The notes beneath the pieces are model-generated. The model saw only the letters and a list, made by a program, of their open reading frames with translations. It had not been told where the DNA came from and made no database searches. Positions 10,598 through 19,938 of a stretch of 64,000 nt of DNA are shown piece after piece. How positions within the stretch are numbered: position 1 is the first letter of the stretch; each line of letters begins with the position of its first letter. The position numbers and the translations under genes are program-made. Source of the DNA: Hexactinellida sp. DTS-2022 (Eukaryota > Porifera > Hexactinellida); contig JAPNXP010000004.1 of assembly GCA_028753945.1 (NCBI GenBank), positions 2,914,001-2,978,000 of the forward strand. The letters run 5' to 3'.

Positions 10598-10856
10598 AGA
10601 CTGATTTGGTTCAGCGTACTTCTTTACGTTGTTGAGGTGTACCCACCTGTAGTTATCCGTCAGGCGTACCTTAACGTATTAACGTCCGGTCCTTTCCTCT
10701 CCACGACTAGAAATGGACCTTCATACCTCGGTGACAGCGAGTCTTTTGTTATATTACTTTTCAGCATAACCATGTCTCCCTTATCGATCTCCGTCTCACG
10801 CTTTCCCGAGTTGTACCGCTGCCTAAATTTAGATAGGTTTCTCTCGAATCTCGATA

Positions 10857-11752
10857 CTATCTCGGGCGATGTTCTCTAGTTCTTTTTTTTTTCTTTTTCA
10901 GGGTGTTAAGGTACTCCTCATGGGATCTCTCTTCTTCGCTGAGATTTTCGCACCAGGAATCAAGTGGAGAGTGGGGCACGCGTCCAAATGTGAGGATATG
11001 CGGAGACAGGCTGGTCGCATTTATCTTGCCGTTTATGTGAAAACTCACTTCGGTTAATAATCCTGGGCAACTTGCTTTCGCTAGGTGGCGGTCTGCTTGT
11101 AAGCACCGAATTACCTGTTTCACTAGTCCAATGTGTCGCTCAGCCATGCCGTCGCACTGAGGATGATAGGGCGTTGTGCGTATTGTTTACCTCTGCTAAC
11201 CGGAAAAACTCCCGGAACACCTGACCATCCACGTTCGTTCCTTTATCCGTCAGTATGATCGAGAGCATGCCGTGACCCCTGTAAACCCAGCCTTGTTCAA
11301 ATGCCCTGAGCAAACTACTCGCCTCCTGGTCCTTTAGGGGTTCCAGTTCCACATAGCGAGAGAACAGGTCAACCATTAGGAGGAAGTATCTGTGGCCCCC
11401 TTCCTGACTCTCCGTCCATGGCAACGTCCCTATATCCATCGCAACTGCTTCGCCCGGCACGCCTTCTCAAGGCTCATTGGACACATTGGCTCGCGTCCGC
11501 TGTTGTCGTACTTGGACCTTTGGCAGGCAAGGCAACTCTACAAAACGGCTTTACGTCGCAAGTCATGTGGGGCCAAAAGAAATGTTTCTTGAGAGAGTCT
11601 AGGGTCACAGCCTGCCCGAAATGGTGTTGGCAATGCGTAGCCTCAATTGTTTCCCGACGAAGGTGGGCCGGAACGACCACTCTGCTTCGAAAATGGAGTA
11701 TACCCCATATGATTCCGAGTCTACTACTGACCCTCTTAAAGGCCCGATGCAA
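10857..11752 (-). pseudogene. Integrase of the gypsy-type element, frameshifted
   Basis: The His/Cys region reads EATHCQHHFGQAV and FFWPHMTCDVKPFC (11752-11474). The catalytic core is in another frame at 11460-11140: AMDIGTLPW (first Asp) and ILTDKGTNVDGQVFREFF (second Asp). The third frame, 11147-10857, has MAERHIGLVKQVIR, the region after the catalytic Glu, and ends in a Lys/Arg-rich tail. At least two frameshifts separate the three pieces, so the copy is inactive. In Ty3-type elements integrase follows RNase H, as here. Confidence 0.8.
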
Positions 11753-13143
11753 CGTCTCCGCGTCGTAGTTGTTCGAGTACTGTCCGAACGGTGCCGTCCT
11801 GGAGTTGTTGGTCTCCTATCCTCTCGTACAAATCCTCGGGTCCCATTGTGTGAAATATCTCCTCCTCAAAGACATTGTGGTTGGCTTCTTCATCCAAGTT
11901 CATTGCGGGGCATCGACTAAGGTAGTCTGCCACTACGTTATCCCTCCCGGGTCGGAAACTAATGTGAAAGGGTAGCTCCTGCAGCTCCATCAGCCAACGT
12001 GCATAGGTACGTTTTGGATCCTTCTGTGTCTGTAGCCATTGGAGGGGGCAATGGTCTGTCAAGAGGACTATGCTCGGGGCGCCTTTAAGGTACACTGACC
12101 ATTTTCGAGTCCCTGCGATCAATGCCCACGCCTCCAACTGTCCCGCCGAGTAATTCTTCTGACTAGAACTGAACGCAGACGAAAAGAATTGGATAGGCCG
12201 TAGTTTACGGGTGTTCTCGTCCAGCTTTGATAGAATGGCTGCCACCCCTGTTGAGCTTGCGTCGGCCTCCACGTAGAACTCTTTATTCCATTTAGGATGA
12301 GCGAGGGACACGGGTTCGCGTACTAGTCTTGTGCGTAGCTTCTCGAACGCCTTCTGGCACGCTGCGTCCCAATTCCACACTTTTCCCTTTCGCAACAGGG
12401 AATATAGAGGTTGACCAATGAGAGACATGTTCTCAATATAGCACCGGTGATAATTTGCTGTACCGATAAACCGCTGTAGCTCCGTAAGCGTTCTGGGTAC
12501 CGGGAACGACTTGAGCCTCTCTAGGTATTCTGGTACTGGGCTTCGCCCTTCCTCGGCTATCTTGTGTCCTAGAAACTCGATAGATCTGTGCCCCAGCTTG
12601 CACTTGTCCCTGCGTAGTAAGAGGCCAGACTCTCCCAGCCGGTTAAACACCGCCTTTATGTGTTGTACGTGAGCTTCGAAGGTCGGGGAATTTATCAAAA
12701 TGTCATCCACATAGCTTTCGCAATTAGGGATGTTCCCTAGGGTACGGTCCATCACCCTATGGATGGTGGCCTTGGCGTTACATAGCCCGAAAGGCATTAC
12801 GTTCATCTCATGCTGTCCCCTAGGGGTATGAAATGCCGTTTTCTCGATTTCGCTTGGGTGGACAGGAATCGACCAATAGGCGGAGGCGACATCCAACTTT
12901 GAGAAATAACGATTCCCAGCGAGACGATCGAAAATCGATTGCGGATTTGAAACTGTACTCGTCGCGCTTTGTAACGAAGTTCAACCGACGGTAGTCTACT
13001 GCAAATCGTAACGTCCCATCCCTTTTCTGGACCAAGACTATGTCGGAGGACCAAGGTGAATAGCTGGGTCTACAAATGGGAGGATCGGCAGCTAGCATCT
13101 CCTCTAATTGCCTTGAAATCTCTGGCTCCCAATGTAGGGGCAC
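11736..13143 (-). pseudogene. Reverse transcriptase and RNase H of the gypsy-type element
   Basis: The first piece (13143 to about 12900) carries the RT entry, DIVLVQKRDGTLRFAVDYRRLN. After a frameshift, 12896-11736 is a 386-residue open stretch: MDVASAYWSIPVH, MPFGLC, and the catalytic box YVDDIL near residue 62. Then follow the RNase H connection (FYVEADASSTGVAAILS), FFSSAFSSSQKNYSAGQLEA and LLTDHCPLQWL. The catalytic Asp residues of RT and the first Asp of RNase H are present. The clean 386-residue run shows limited decay. Grouping with Ty3/mdg4 rests on the RT-RNase H-integrase order. Confidence 0.88.
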
Positions 13144-13918
13144 TCTCCTTGGCCGTGATCTCTGGGGTGCTGCGTTGTCCGTCTGTATGCGATGTGGCTC
13201 GTCGATAAGGCATCTTCTTGGAGGCTTGGGATGGAGGGCGAATACGCGCTTGATTTCCCTCGTTAGTTGCCCAAGCGTCTCTTTCTCCTAGTACTTGGAT
13301 CCGTTCCATCACGGGGCTCCTGTCGCCAACTTGGACCATGGCCTCCACGTAACCGCTAACCCTAACGGGGTAGTTACAGAGGCCGTAGACTCGTCGCATC
13401 GCGGGAATAATCGGAAGATCCAGTCTATGTGCTGTCTTGATGTCAATCAAGCTGGGCCGGGCACCTGTGTCTAACATAGCTTCAACTTTATGGGGACCTA
13501 TGTACACCTCGATCGTCACGGCATCTTTGTCTCCTTGAGCCAAGAATATTTGATTCTTAACAGTAGTCTTTGGTTCTCTCTGCACCCCTGTAAACGTAGT
13601 TCTCGTGTGTCTCTGTCCCCCTGCTCTCCTCGGTTTGCGTGGGCACTCGGACGGCCTATGGCCTAACGTCCCGAAAATCGTACACCGCTTGTTTGGACAA
13701 TAGCGTATTAGATGTTCACGCGAACCACAGCAATAGCACTGCAGACGTTCAGGCCTTCCTTTGTAGTCTCTCCCTCGGCGCTCCCGGCTAACTTGTTGCA
13801 CCTTAGGGTAAACCGGGTCATTAGAATCGTCGCTTGCTTCTCCTGGCTTGCCTGGCTCGACGAGAAGTGAGGCATCCGTAACGTGCTGCACTCGACATCC
13901 ATGGTCTACCGAGAACAT
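13070..13918 (-). pseudogene. Nucleocapsid zinc knuckles and aspartic protease, gypsy-type
   Basis: A 282-residue open piece. CYCCGSREHLIRYC is a CCHC knuckle, followed by a second imperfect one (CTIFGTLGHRPSEC). About 50 residues on is the protease active site, AMLDTGARPSLID. Basic residues between them fit a nucleocapsid. It continues toward the RT frame at 13143, where the two overlap after a shift. Retroviral-type proteases act as dimers and cleave the polyprotein; a single DTGA motif is as expected. Confidence 0.82.
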
Positions 13919-14413
13919 TTTCCGTTAACATTCTTCGGATTACTGTTCCGAATTGTAGTACGCCGTCTTCAGACAGGTCATTTTCCTTTGGCCGGATCCA
14001 ATCCTTCAGCTTGGGTTGAATTTTCACTAGGCTCTGGGAGACCATGAATACGCATGCAGCCTTGGCTGAGAGTTCCGCCTTCACCGCCTCCTCGAGGTAG
14101 CGCGTGAAGAAATCCTGGATCGGTTCCCCCGGGCTCCAAGCCATCCTGCGGAATTTAGCTGCAGCTCAAATATGTCTTCTTCCGGATCCAGGCGTTCTTT
14201 GAGGTAGGAGAAAGCTTCTGCAAGTGTCTCCTTTTCCATCGCCACTAACACAACTTTCTCTTCGAGTCTACCTCTCTTTACGTACGCCGGTATTAGCTTC
14301 ACTGCTGCCTTTTGGTCTATCCCTGACACTGTTGAGATAAACAGCGGTTCCCATGTCGCTAATGTTTGCCGTTCTTGCAGAGGCGGAATCGCCATCGTTA
14401 GGGGAGTAGCCAT
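13821..14413 (-). pseudogene. Gag of the gypsy-type element, one frameshift
   Basis: Starts at ATG 14413 (MATPLTMAIPPLQERQTLATW). Runs to about 14150, then continues in another frame as RMAWSPGEPIQDFFTRYLEE to 13821. The capsid-like region has helices with LATWEPLF and AEAFSYLKERL, similar in place to the second gypsy-type element at 22481 (VEEWQPLF-like, AAFKVLCNAL). The shift near 14100-14150 means Gag is broken. No envelope-like ORF follows pol. Confidence 0.7.
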
Positions 14414-14450
14414 CGCGGAATACGTTGAGTATTTATGTTAAGATTGGAAG

Positions 14451-14694
14451 ATTGGGAAATACGGGTTTTTTTGCCTCTTTTTCCATGCATTTAGGGGGGG
14501 CAAAATAAACGATTTCGACTGTAAATACTTGTTAGTTAATAATTTTTTAGTTTTACTGTGACGACTATATTATAGTATTGTGGCCCAGTTCTAATCTCAC
14601 TTCATTTAATATTATTTTTTTACTTTGAAGACTATACTTAGTATAGTGGCCCAGTATTGAAATCATAGCCTTTTACATGCCGACTATACAATAG
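14451..14694. other. Spacer at the centre of the inverted duplication
   Basis: No gene. Contains degraded GACTATA..TATAGTGGCCCAG blocks like those at 9868-10050 and a G-run/T-run near 14465-14500. It joins the truncated 5' end of the gypsy-type element to the opposite-facing LTR. Confidence 0.5.
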
Positions 14695-14884
14695 TGTTAT
14701 GAGTCTTGTTATCTTAGTCGCATAGCAACAGTCGAACACCCATTACGTGTTAGGCACAGGACTTATTCCCAGTTAATAGTATAAGTAGTATAGCGTTTGG
14801 GATTAGTATGATTCGCATACTGTTCAGTATTCCTTCGTACTTTACATTACTTATTAAAGTATCAGTATACTTCCAATCTTAACA
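14695..14884 (+). repeat. Lone 190-base LTR in arm 2
   Basis: TGTTATGAGTC to CCAATCTTAACA, inverted relative to 10051-10240 and in exact arm register (sum 24935). Flanked by ATAG on both sides, a possible 4-base target duplication. It has no internal region attached. Confidence 0.75.
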
Positions 14885-15140
14885 ATAGTATAGTGGCCCA
14901 GTTCTAATCTCACTGCCTTTATTATTATTATTTTTACTGTGCCGAGTCACTGCCGACTATACTATAGTATAGTGGCCCATTTCTAATCTTAGTGCATTGG
15001 TTAGTTATTATAATACTGTGCCGACTATACTATAGTATAGTGGCCCAGTTCTAATCTTACTGCCTTGGAGAGGCGGCGCTAGGTATTTTCAGGGGATTGC
15101 AATAAATATGAAGGGAAATACAAAATGCATTAGTTAATTC

Positions 15141-15288
15141 GGTACAACTATAGTATTGTACCGGAATATTATGTGCATATTGAAAAGACTCGTCTTGAAA
15201 GACTCGTCTTTTTTAGTATGTATTATGGTTCATTAAGAAAGAATCGTCTTTATAAAGTGTGTATCCGGTACAATACTATAGTTGTACC
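15141..15288. mobile_element. 148-base MITE, arm 2 copy
   Basis: Inverted ends GGTACAACTATAGTATTG. Exact register partner of 9647-9794, so it predates the duplication. It supplies an upstream ATG in frame with the hAT ORF, but the natural start is more likely ATG 15308 or 15311. Confidence 0.7.
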
Positions 15289-16054
15289 CTCTTCGTTACT
15301 ACTTATTATGATGAGTAACACTCTTCCTGAATCCTCTAAACGTCATAGAAATGATGCTCCTGGGCCTGATGATCTGTCCACCTTCGCAGACGAGAAGCCA
15401 GCTCAGCCTCAACCCAAGTTGCTTTCGTATCCTGTGGTTGGTAACACTGGTCGCCGCTCCAATCCTGACTGGTATGGAATGTTTTATTGGGTTGAATATA
15501 GTAAAAGGACAATAGTGTGTTTTGTTACGCTTGTCGTCAATTCATTTTTGCTGGTCATGACGCTTACCGAACCAAAGGAATGCAAAAGTTTGCACACGGA
15601 AAAAGAAGTTAGAAGATCACAATGCCAGCGAGCAACACAAGTCTGCCATTGTGAAATGGAAAACATTCGAGAAAGTAAAGTCGAAGTCTATTCAGTGAGT
15701 AGCCAGCAGCATCACAGTGCACACAAACAGGAAATCGACGACAACCGCCATTACGTAATCTGAATCATCCGCCTCGTCATCCTCTGTGCAATACAGGGCA
15801 TCGCTCTAAGTCTAAGGGGCCATCGTGAGCAGGTCGACGTTGACAATCCCACACTCAACCGAGGAAACTTCTTGGAAATAGTTTCGTTAACTAGTGTGTA
15901 TGACGGGGTGGTGCGTAAACGTCTCGAATCTGGACCAAGAAACGAAAAATACGTACATCATGACATACAGAATGATATTCTGTCTTCTGCAAGTGCCTTG
16001 GTTCGTCAGCTTATAGTCACCCAAGTTGTCGAAGCCGGAGTATATGCTGTGATG

Positions 16055-16090
16055 CACAGTGGCTTAAAATCGCAGTTGGTAGGGAATAGA
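16055..16090 (+). repeat. 3' terminal repeat of RAG-like element 2
   Basis: CACAGTG (16055-16061), then AGGGAATAGA at 16081-16090. GAATA starts at 16084, a 22-base spacer, the same value as at the 3' end of element 1. This is the 3' end because the transposase reads on the minus strand. Confidence 0.82.
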
Positions 16091-16135
16091 TATCTGTGTG
16101 CACTTTAGCCTATTATAATGTATTAATTACATATG

Positions 16136-16368
16136 GGTTATCGATGTTTAGAAAATGTTTGGTCATATCAAAATTTATTTACACCTCATACTTTGTCTGT
16201 TATGACGTCATGATGATGATACTTATTTTTTTGAAATTCTGAAATCCGCTATATCTTTCGAGTTTGCGTTGTACTATGAATTAATTACATATGGGTTTTC
16301 GATGCCTATGCATCTTTTGACATATAAAAAAATTATTTATGGCTCCAGATGTATTAGTTATGACGTCA
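16136..16368 (-). repeat. Two 3' subterminal modules of RAG-like element 2
   Basis: In transposase sense: TGACGTCA (starting 16368 and 16210) followed by CATCGAAAACC (starting 16304) and CATCGATAACC (starting 16146). Spacing is 64 bases in both. The last box ends at 16136, leaving 81 bases to the element terminus, exactly as in element 1. A shared TTAATAC follows both. Confidence 0.85.
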
Positions 16369-16526
16369 TACAACCGTGTTTTTTTTTAATTTCTGGTATT
16401 AATTAATTTAACCCCTTAAATTAATATTTTGCAATTATGTGTCGACTGTACCTAGGAATTGCTTAGAAAATTAATTTACTTATTGCCTTAATTCATTCAA
16501 AATAGGTTTATTAATTATATAATACA

Positions 16527-17163
16527 CTATTTACAGCTGACGTAAGCTCGTATATTTTCTTTTACCAATTTCCAAATAATCAAGAAGAAACAACTACTTA
16601 TCAATCGGAACTTTTTTCGTGTTATCGCATCACAAAAATCTCCAGCATAGGCAATCTTTTTGGAAATCTGAGCTAACTGACGGTTATCGTCTTGATTGGA
16701 TACCAATTGTAAAGAAATAGCTGCGATTGAAATTTCTGACATGTCTTCAATTTCTGAAATTTCTTTAATGCACTCCAGTAATTTAGAGAGGCGTGATCTC
16801 TGATGTTTCAAATAAACACTATCGAGACTCTTTCTATGGATAGGTCTACTTTCATCAGGCACAGAGGACGTAGTAAAGTCAGCTGGAGTTGATAGACGAC
16901 TCTTTTTAAAGTCCATAATTAAAATCGATTTGAGAATTCCACCATTCTCCATCCAATTCGTCAACTGACTTCCTTCCTTTCCTCACATTATTACGAACCC
17001 TCCATAGCAATGATTGCAAGGCACTATTATTTATTCCAACAGACTCTTCAATTTCAGTCAATGCTGCTTGAATATTGAATTCATGCGACTTCAAAATCTT
17101 TGCCAAATCAAGTCTGGTCTTGGGGATATTCTGATCACTAGCTGCCATTTGAGATAAATACAC
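16527..17163 (-). pseudogene. N-terminal fragment of a RAG1-like transposase
   Basis: Two overlapping pieces. The first starts near 17148 (MAASDQNIPKTRLDLAKIL) and holds QSLLWRVRNNVRKGRKSVDEL and WNSQIDF. The second, after a 1-base shift near 16920, reads MDFKKSRLSTPADF then LKHQRSRLSKLLECI and LQLVSNQDDNRQLAQISKKI. This matches element 1 in order: FNSLKSRFNKLKLSRVNY, WNTQPF, INFPKKRKCVSTAD, QRSRLNVLLQHI, LKLISNVDHDRKVSNVC. The CxxC motif of element 1 is absent, and everything from the first catalytic Asp on is missing. It ends at ENIRAYVSCK and a stop. Confidence 0.78.
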
Positions 17164-17835
17164 AAAAAAATGAATGAAAATTGACGCGAATTATGGTCAC
17201 TACTATCTTAAACAAAATATATATCACATATGAAACAGCAGAATCAAATAACTTGGTGGTTACAATGGATATTGAATTGCAGTTACCAAATTGAGACTTG
17301 GAATCTTGCATAGTAACCGAATGCTCACATTGGAATGTAGTATATATTTTTATTTCCGGAGCGAACCGGAGGTTGTGACTTTGTATACTAACTCTACATA
17401 CATTAATTGATTTTCTGAAAGTATATTCAATTTGTATTTCTTTGCATAATGGTGTTTCCGCACACTTCAAATATCTAGATTTGTTACAATTTGTTTAATT
17501 TTACAGGTGATATTAAAAATAATATTTCTTGGAAAAATATTTAAGCTACACTACTATGATTAAAAATACAGTTTCAGAATACTTATATTACTAATCTAAA
17601 TTTAGTACACACAAAAAATTGCCATAGTAACATAATTATATTGACTCTAAGTAGAATACCTTATTTCAAATTCCAACAAAACCGCAAATGGAACTAAATT
17701 ACTCCAACGTTCGAAGGCAATTTTTATATACTTGTAGGCTTTAGATAAGCTGGAAATTTGAAATTTAGAACACTATGGCAATCAAATAACAATAAACAAG
17801 CTGGAAAACACAATACTACAGACCTCAATAATTGG

Positions 17836-17861
17836 TCTATTCCCTGCCATAAGCCACTGTG
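17836..17861 (-). repeat. 5' terminal repeat of RAG-like element 2
   Basis: Read on the minus strand: CACAGTG (17861-17855), GCTTATGGC, then AGGGAATAGA (17845-17836). GAATA starts at 17842, a 12-base spacer. The surrounding 13 bases match the other end at 12 positions. Confidence 0.82.
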
Positions 17862-18723
17862 TGATGGCGGCCGGAACTCGTGACTCGTCCAAGGCAGAGC
17901 AAATGTCAATCGTCCTTAGCTATTTGAGGAACGGCGAAATTCATGAGAACTTTCTGTGCTTCAAGGAGTGCGAAGAACTGGATACAAGGCACTCTATGGA
18001 ACTATCCTCCACACTCTGCGGAATAGTGGGATCGACCCTCAGCGTTGTTGTTCGCAATGTTACGACGGGGCGGCTGCAGGGCCGGATTATGGCATAAGCT
18101 AATTAAGCTATAGCTTAGGGCCTCACAAGTTTAGGAGGCCTTATTGAATTGGGGGGGGGGGGGGGGCTCAGAAGTCAATATAGCTTAGGGCCTCACCATG
18201 GCTTATTCCGTCCCTGGGCGGCTGTCATGAGTGGTCAGCTCGGCGGCGTACAACGGTTCAAAGAGGTAGTGCCACATGCGACTTATGTACATTGTTACAC
18301 CCACCGCTTAAATCTCGTTGTGATGGACCTAGTAAAGACTCACGGCAGAGTTTGTGACCTTTTCGTTACTCTACAACAATTCCATAACTTTCTGTCTACC
18401 AGCGTAATGCATTCCCGTTATGTTGCTATTCAAAATGAACCTTACCCGGAACGTCAGACGCGCGAGATTCCCAGTGTTTCTCAGACAAGATGGGTCTTCC
18501 AGTGTAGAGCTTTATTCACGCTATCTGCAACTCTGGCCGCTGTGAGGGACGTCATTGACGAGTTTGCGGAATAAAGTGGAGTCCGCGGTACCACTTCCCG
18601 AAATTTACAATTAAAGCTTACTTCTTGTTTTGTGGGTCACCTATTGACAATGCATTGGTTGCTGCCTATGTGCGCAGTAGCTACTGAGATGCTTCAGGGC
18701 AAGGAAGAGACAATGGTGGCTGC

Positions 18724-19024
18724 CAGTGCTCGACAAAATGAAATTTAGATGGTGGCTAATTAAGCCACCATCTCACTTTTTCTGGTGGCTAAAGAATAAT
18801 CAACGGCCGGTTTAACTGACAACTGATGGCTTGAGAAAATTCTGATGCCGTAAAACAACAATAATATTCATAACCAATAATTCAACGAACAATTTAATCT
18901 ACACAACATTAAATAATTCCACAATTAATGGTGGATTAGTTAAGCCACCAAAGTTTAAATTTGGTGGCTTAAGAAAGATTTTTGGTGGCTAACGCCACCA
19001 AACCACCTAATTTGTCGAGCACTG
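18724..19024. mobile_element. 301-base hAT-type MITE inside arm 2
   Basis: TIR CAGTGCTCGACAAA at both ends. 8-base duplication GTGGCTGC at 18716-18723 and 19025-19032; the empty site is in arm 1 near 8030. Internal copies of GGTGGCT(T)AA and their inverses. No ORF. Confidence 0.92.
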
Positions 19025-19938
19025 GTGGCTGCCCTCGATACGATGAAGACTCTAAGCGAAATCGTCTCAATTCGCCCCGAGCACCCTCAACCTGACGCCG
19101 TATGGAACTGCATCTGGAGCGAAGCCATGGAGCTAACCATCCAATGTGAGTTTCATGCACTTCCAGTTCATCGTATGCGCAGCGTCCGCGTCCGTAGAGC
19201 CGAAGGAGAGCATGTTGGTTACTTTGAAAGTCCAGATGAGTATCGACATCGATTGTTCTTGCCACTGTGTCGCACACTCTCGAAAGAGCTCGATAGACGC
19301 TTCATGAATAATGAGAACCGGATAGTGTACAACGGAATTGCGGCTCTCTCTCCAGGAAGTATTACGTTCTTGGATGTCGCTGTTATCAATGCATTCTGTA
19401 GACACTATGGTTTGTTTTGTGGAGATATTTTGGTTGCTGTGGAATCTGAGATTGCTCTAATGAAGGACATGTTCACGAGAGAGGAAGAAATTCCCAAGAC
19501 GTTGCTGAATTTTGCGTTTTCATTTCTCCACACAAGATTCTATTTCCACTTATTTGCACAGCGATTGAAATAGCTGCTACAGTTCCTGTATCGAGCTCGT
19601 CGGCGGAAAGGTCATTCAGTGCACTGAAACGGATTAAATCGTACCTTCCTTCGACAATGTCAGAAGAGCGGGGTAGCAAAGTGGGGGTGCTTCATGTTAA
19701 TTGCAATATACTTACCCCCATCGATGAAGAATATATATTGATACGGTTTGCTGAAAAATACCGCCGGACCTGCTTAGTTTTACGTTCAAAAATGTTATAA
19801 ATTAGTATATTAAAGTTAAGTACTATTATTTGTGATTCTTTAACTAGGTTTTTTCTAATCCAAAATACATAGAAGTGAGATCACAAATTTTACATAACTA
19901 TTGCTTATAATCCTGCCTTCCCTCTTAAGCCGCCACTG

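Larger units (their letters stand above)
10051..14450 (-). mobile_element. Ty3/mdg4 (gypsy) LTR retrotransposon, 5'-truncated
   Basis: Order on the minus strand: 15-base remnant of the 5' LTR (14450-14436), gag, zinc knuckles, protease, RT, RNase H, integrase, tail ORF, polypurine tract, 3' LTR. The ATG of gag is only 22 bases after the LTR end. The element sits in the loop of the inverted duplication, so its missing 5' LTR was probably lost in that rearrangement. Confidence 0.85.
16055..17861 (-). mobile_element. RAG-like DNA transposon, element 2 (non-autonomous)
   Basis: An 1,807-base element with TIR CACAGTGGCTTA at both ends. Target duplication TGATG lies at 16050-16054 and 17862-17866. 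The empty site is in arm 1 (about 8881-8885, reading GCTGTGATGGCGG on the minus strand). Arm arithmetic requires exactly 1,812 extra bases, i.e. 1,807+5. It keeps only the N-terminal part of a RAG1-like transposase, lacking the catalytic core, so it must have been moved in trans. The TIR beyond the heptamer differs from element 1, so it is another family. Confidence 0.93.
14695..19094 (+). repeat. Inverted duplication, arm 2
   Basis: Partner of 7961-10240. It carries two insertions absent from arm 1: the RAG-like element 2 (16055-17861) and a hAT MITE (18724-19024). Removing both with one target copy each brings the arms back into register except for one base in a G run (16 G here, 17 C there). 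Confidence 0.92.
15308..19780 (+). pseudogene. hAT transposase, arm 2, with nested insertions
   Basis: From MMSNTLPESSKRH (15308) through a TTF-type finger. The finger reads best in a second frame as VFCYACRQFIFAGHDAYR, KGMQKFAHGKRS. Next VSLTSVYDGVVRKRLESG (15880), the RAG-like insertion, then FKEVVPHATYVHCYTHRLNLVV (about 18270), EIPSVSQTRWVFQ, a MITE, and a C-terminal part (19025-19573). The hAT dimerisation signature follows in another frame near 19590-19680: SSSSAERSFSALKRIKSYL. Stops and shifts in the finger and before the C-terminus make it non-functional. hAT enzymes are DDE transposases giving 8-base duplications. Confidence 0.78.
15068..19938 (+). mobile_element. hAT element with TTF-type finger, arm 2 copy
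   Basis: 5' end GAGAGGCGGCGCTAGG near 15068 and 3' end TTAAGCCGCCACTG to 19938 resemble an imperfect hAT TIR (CAGTGGCGGC). No matching 8-base flank is seen, so the ends are provisional. It contains three insertions: MITE 15141-15288, RAG-like element 16055-17861 and MITE 18724-19024. Confidence 0.6.

Noticed and set aside
10051-14884. The two 190-base LTRs as the pair of one gypsy element
   Set aside because: They are inverted, not direct. Each belongs to one arm of the inverted duplication, and the true 5' LTR is a 15-base remnant.
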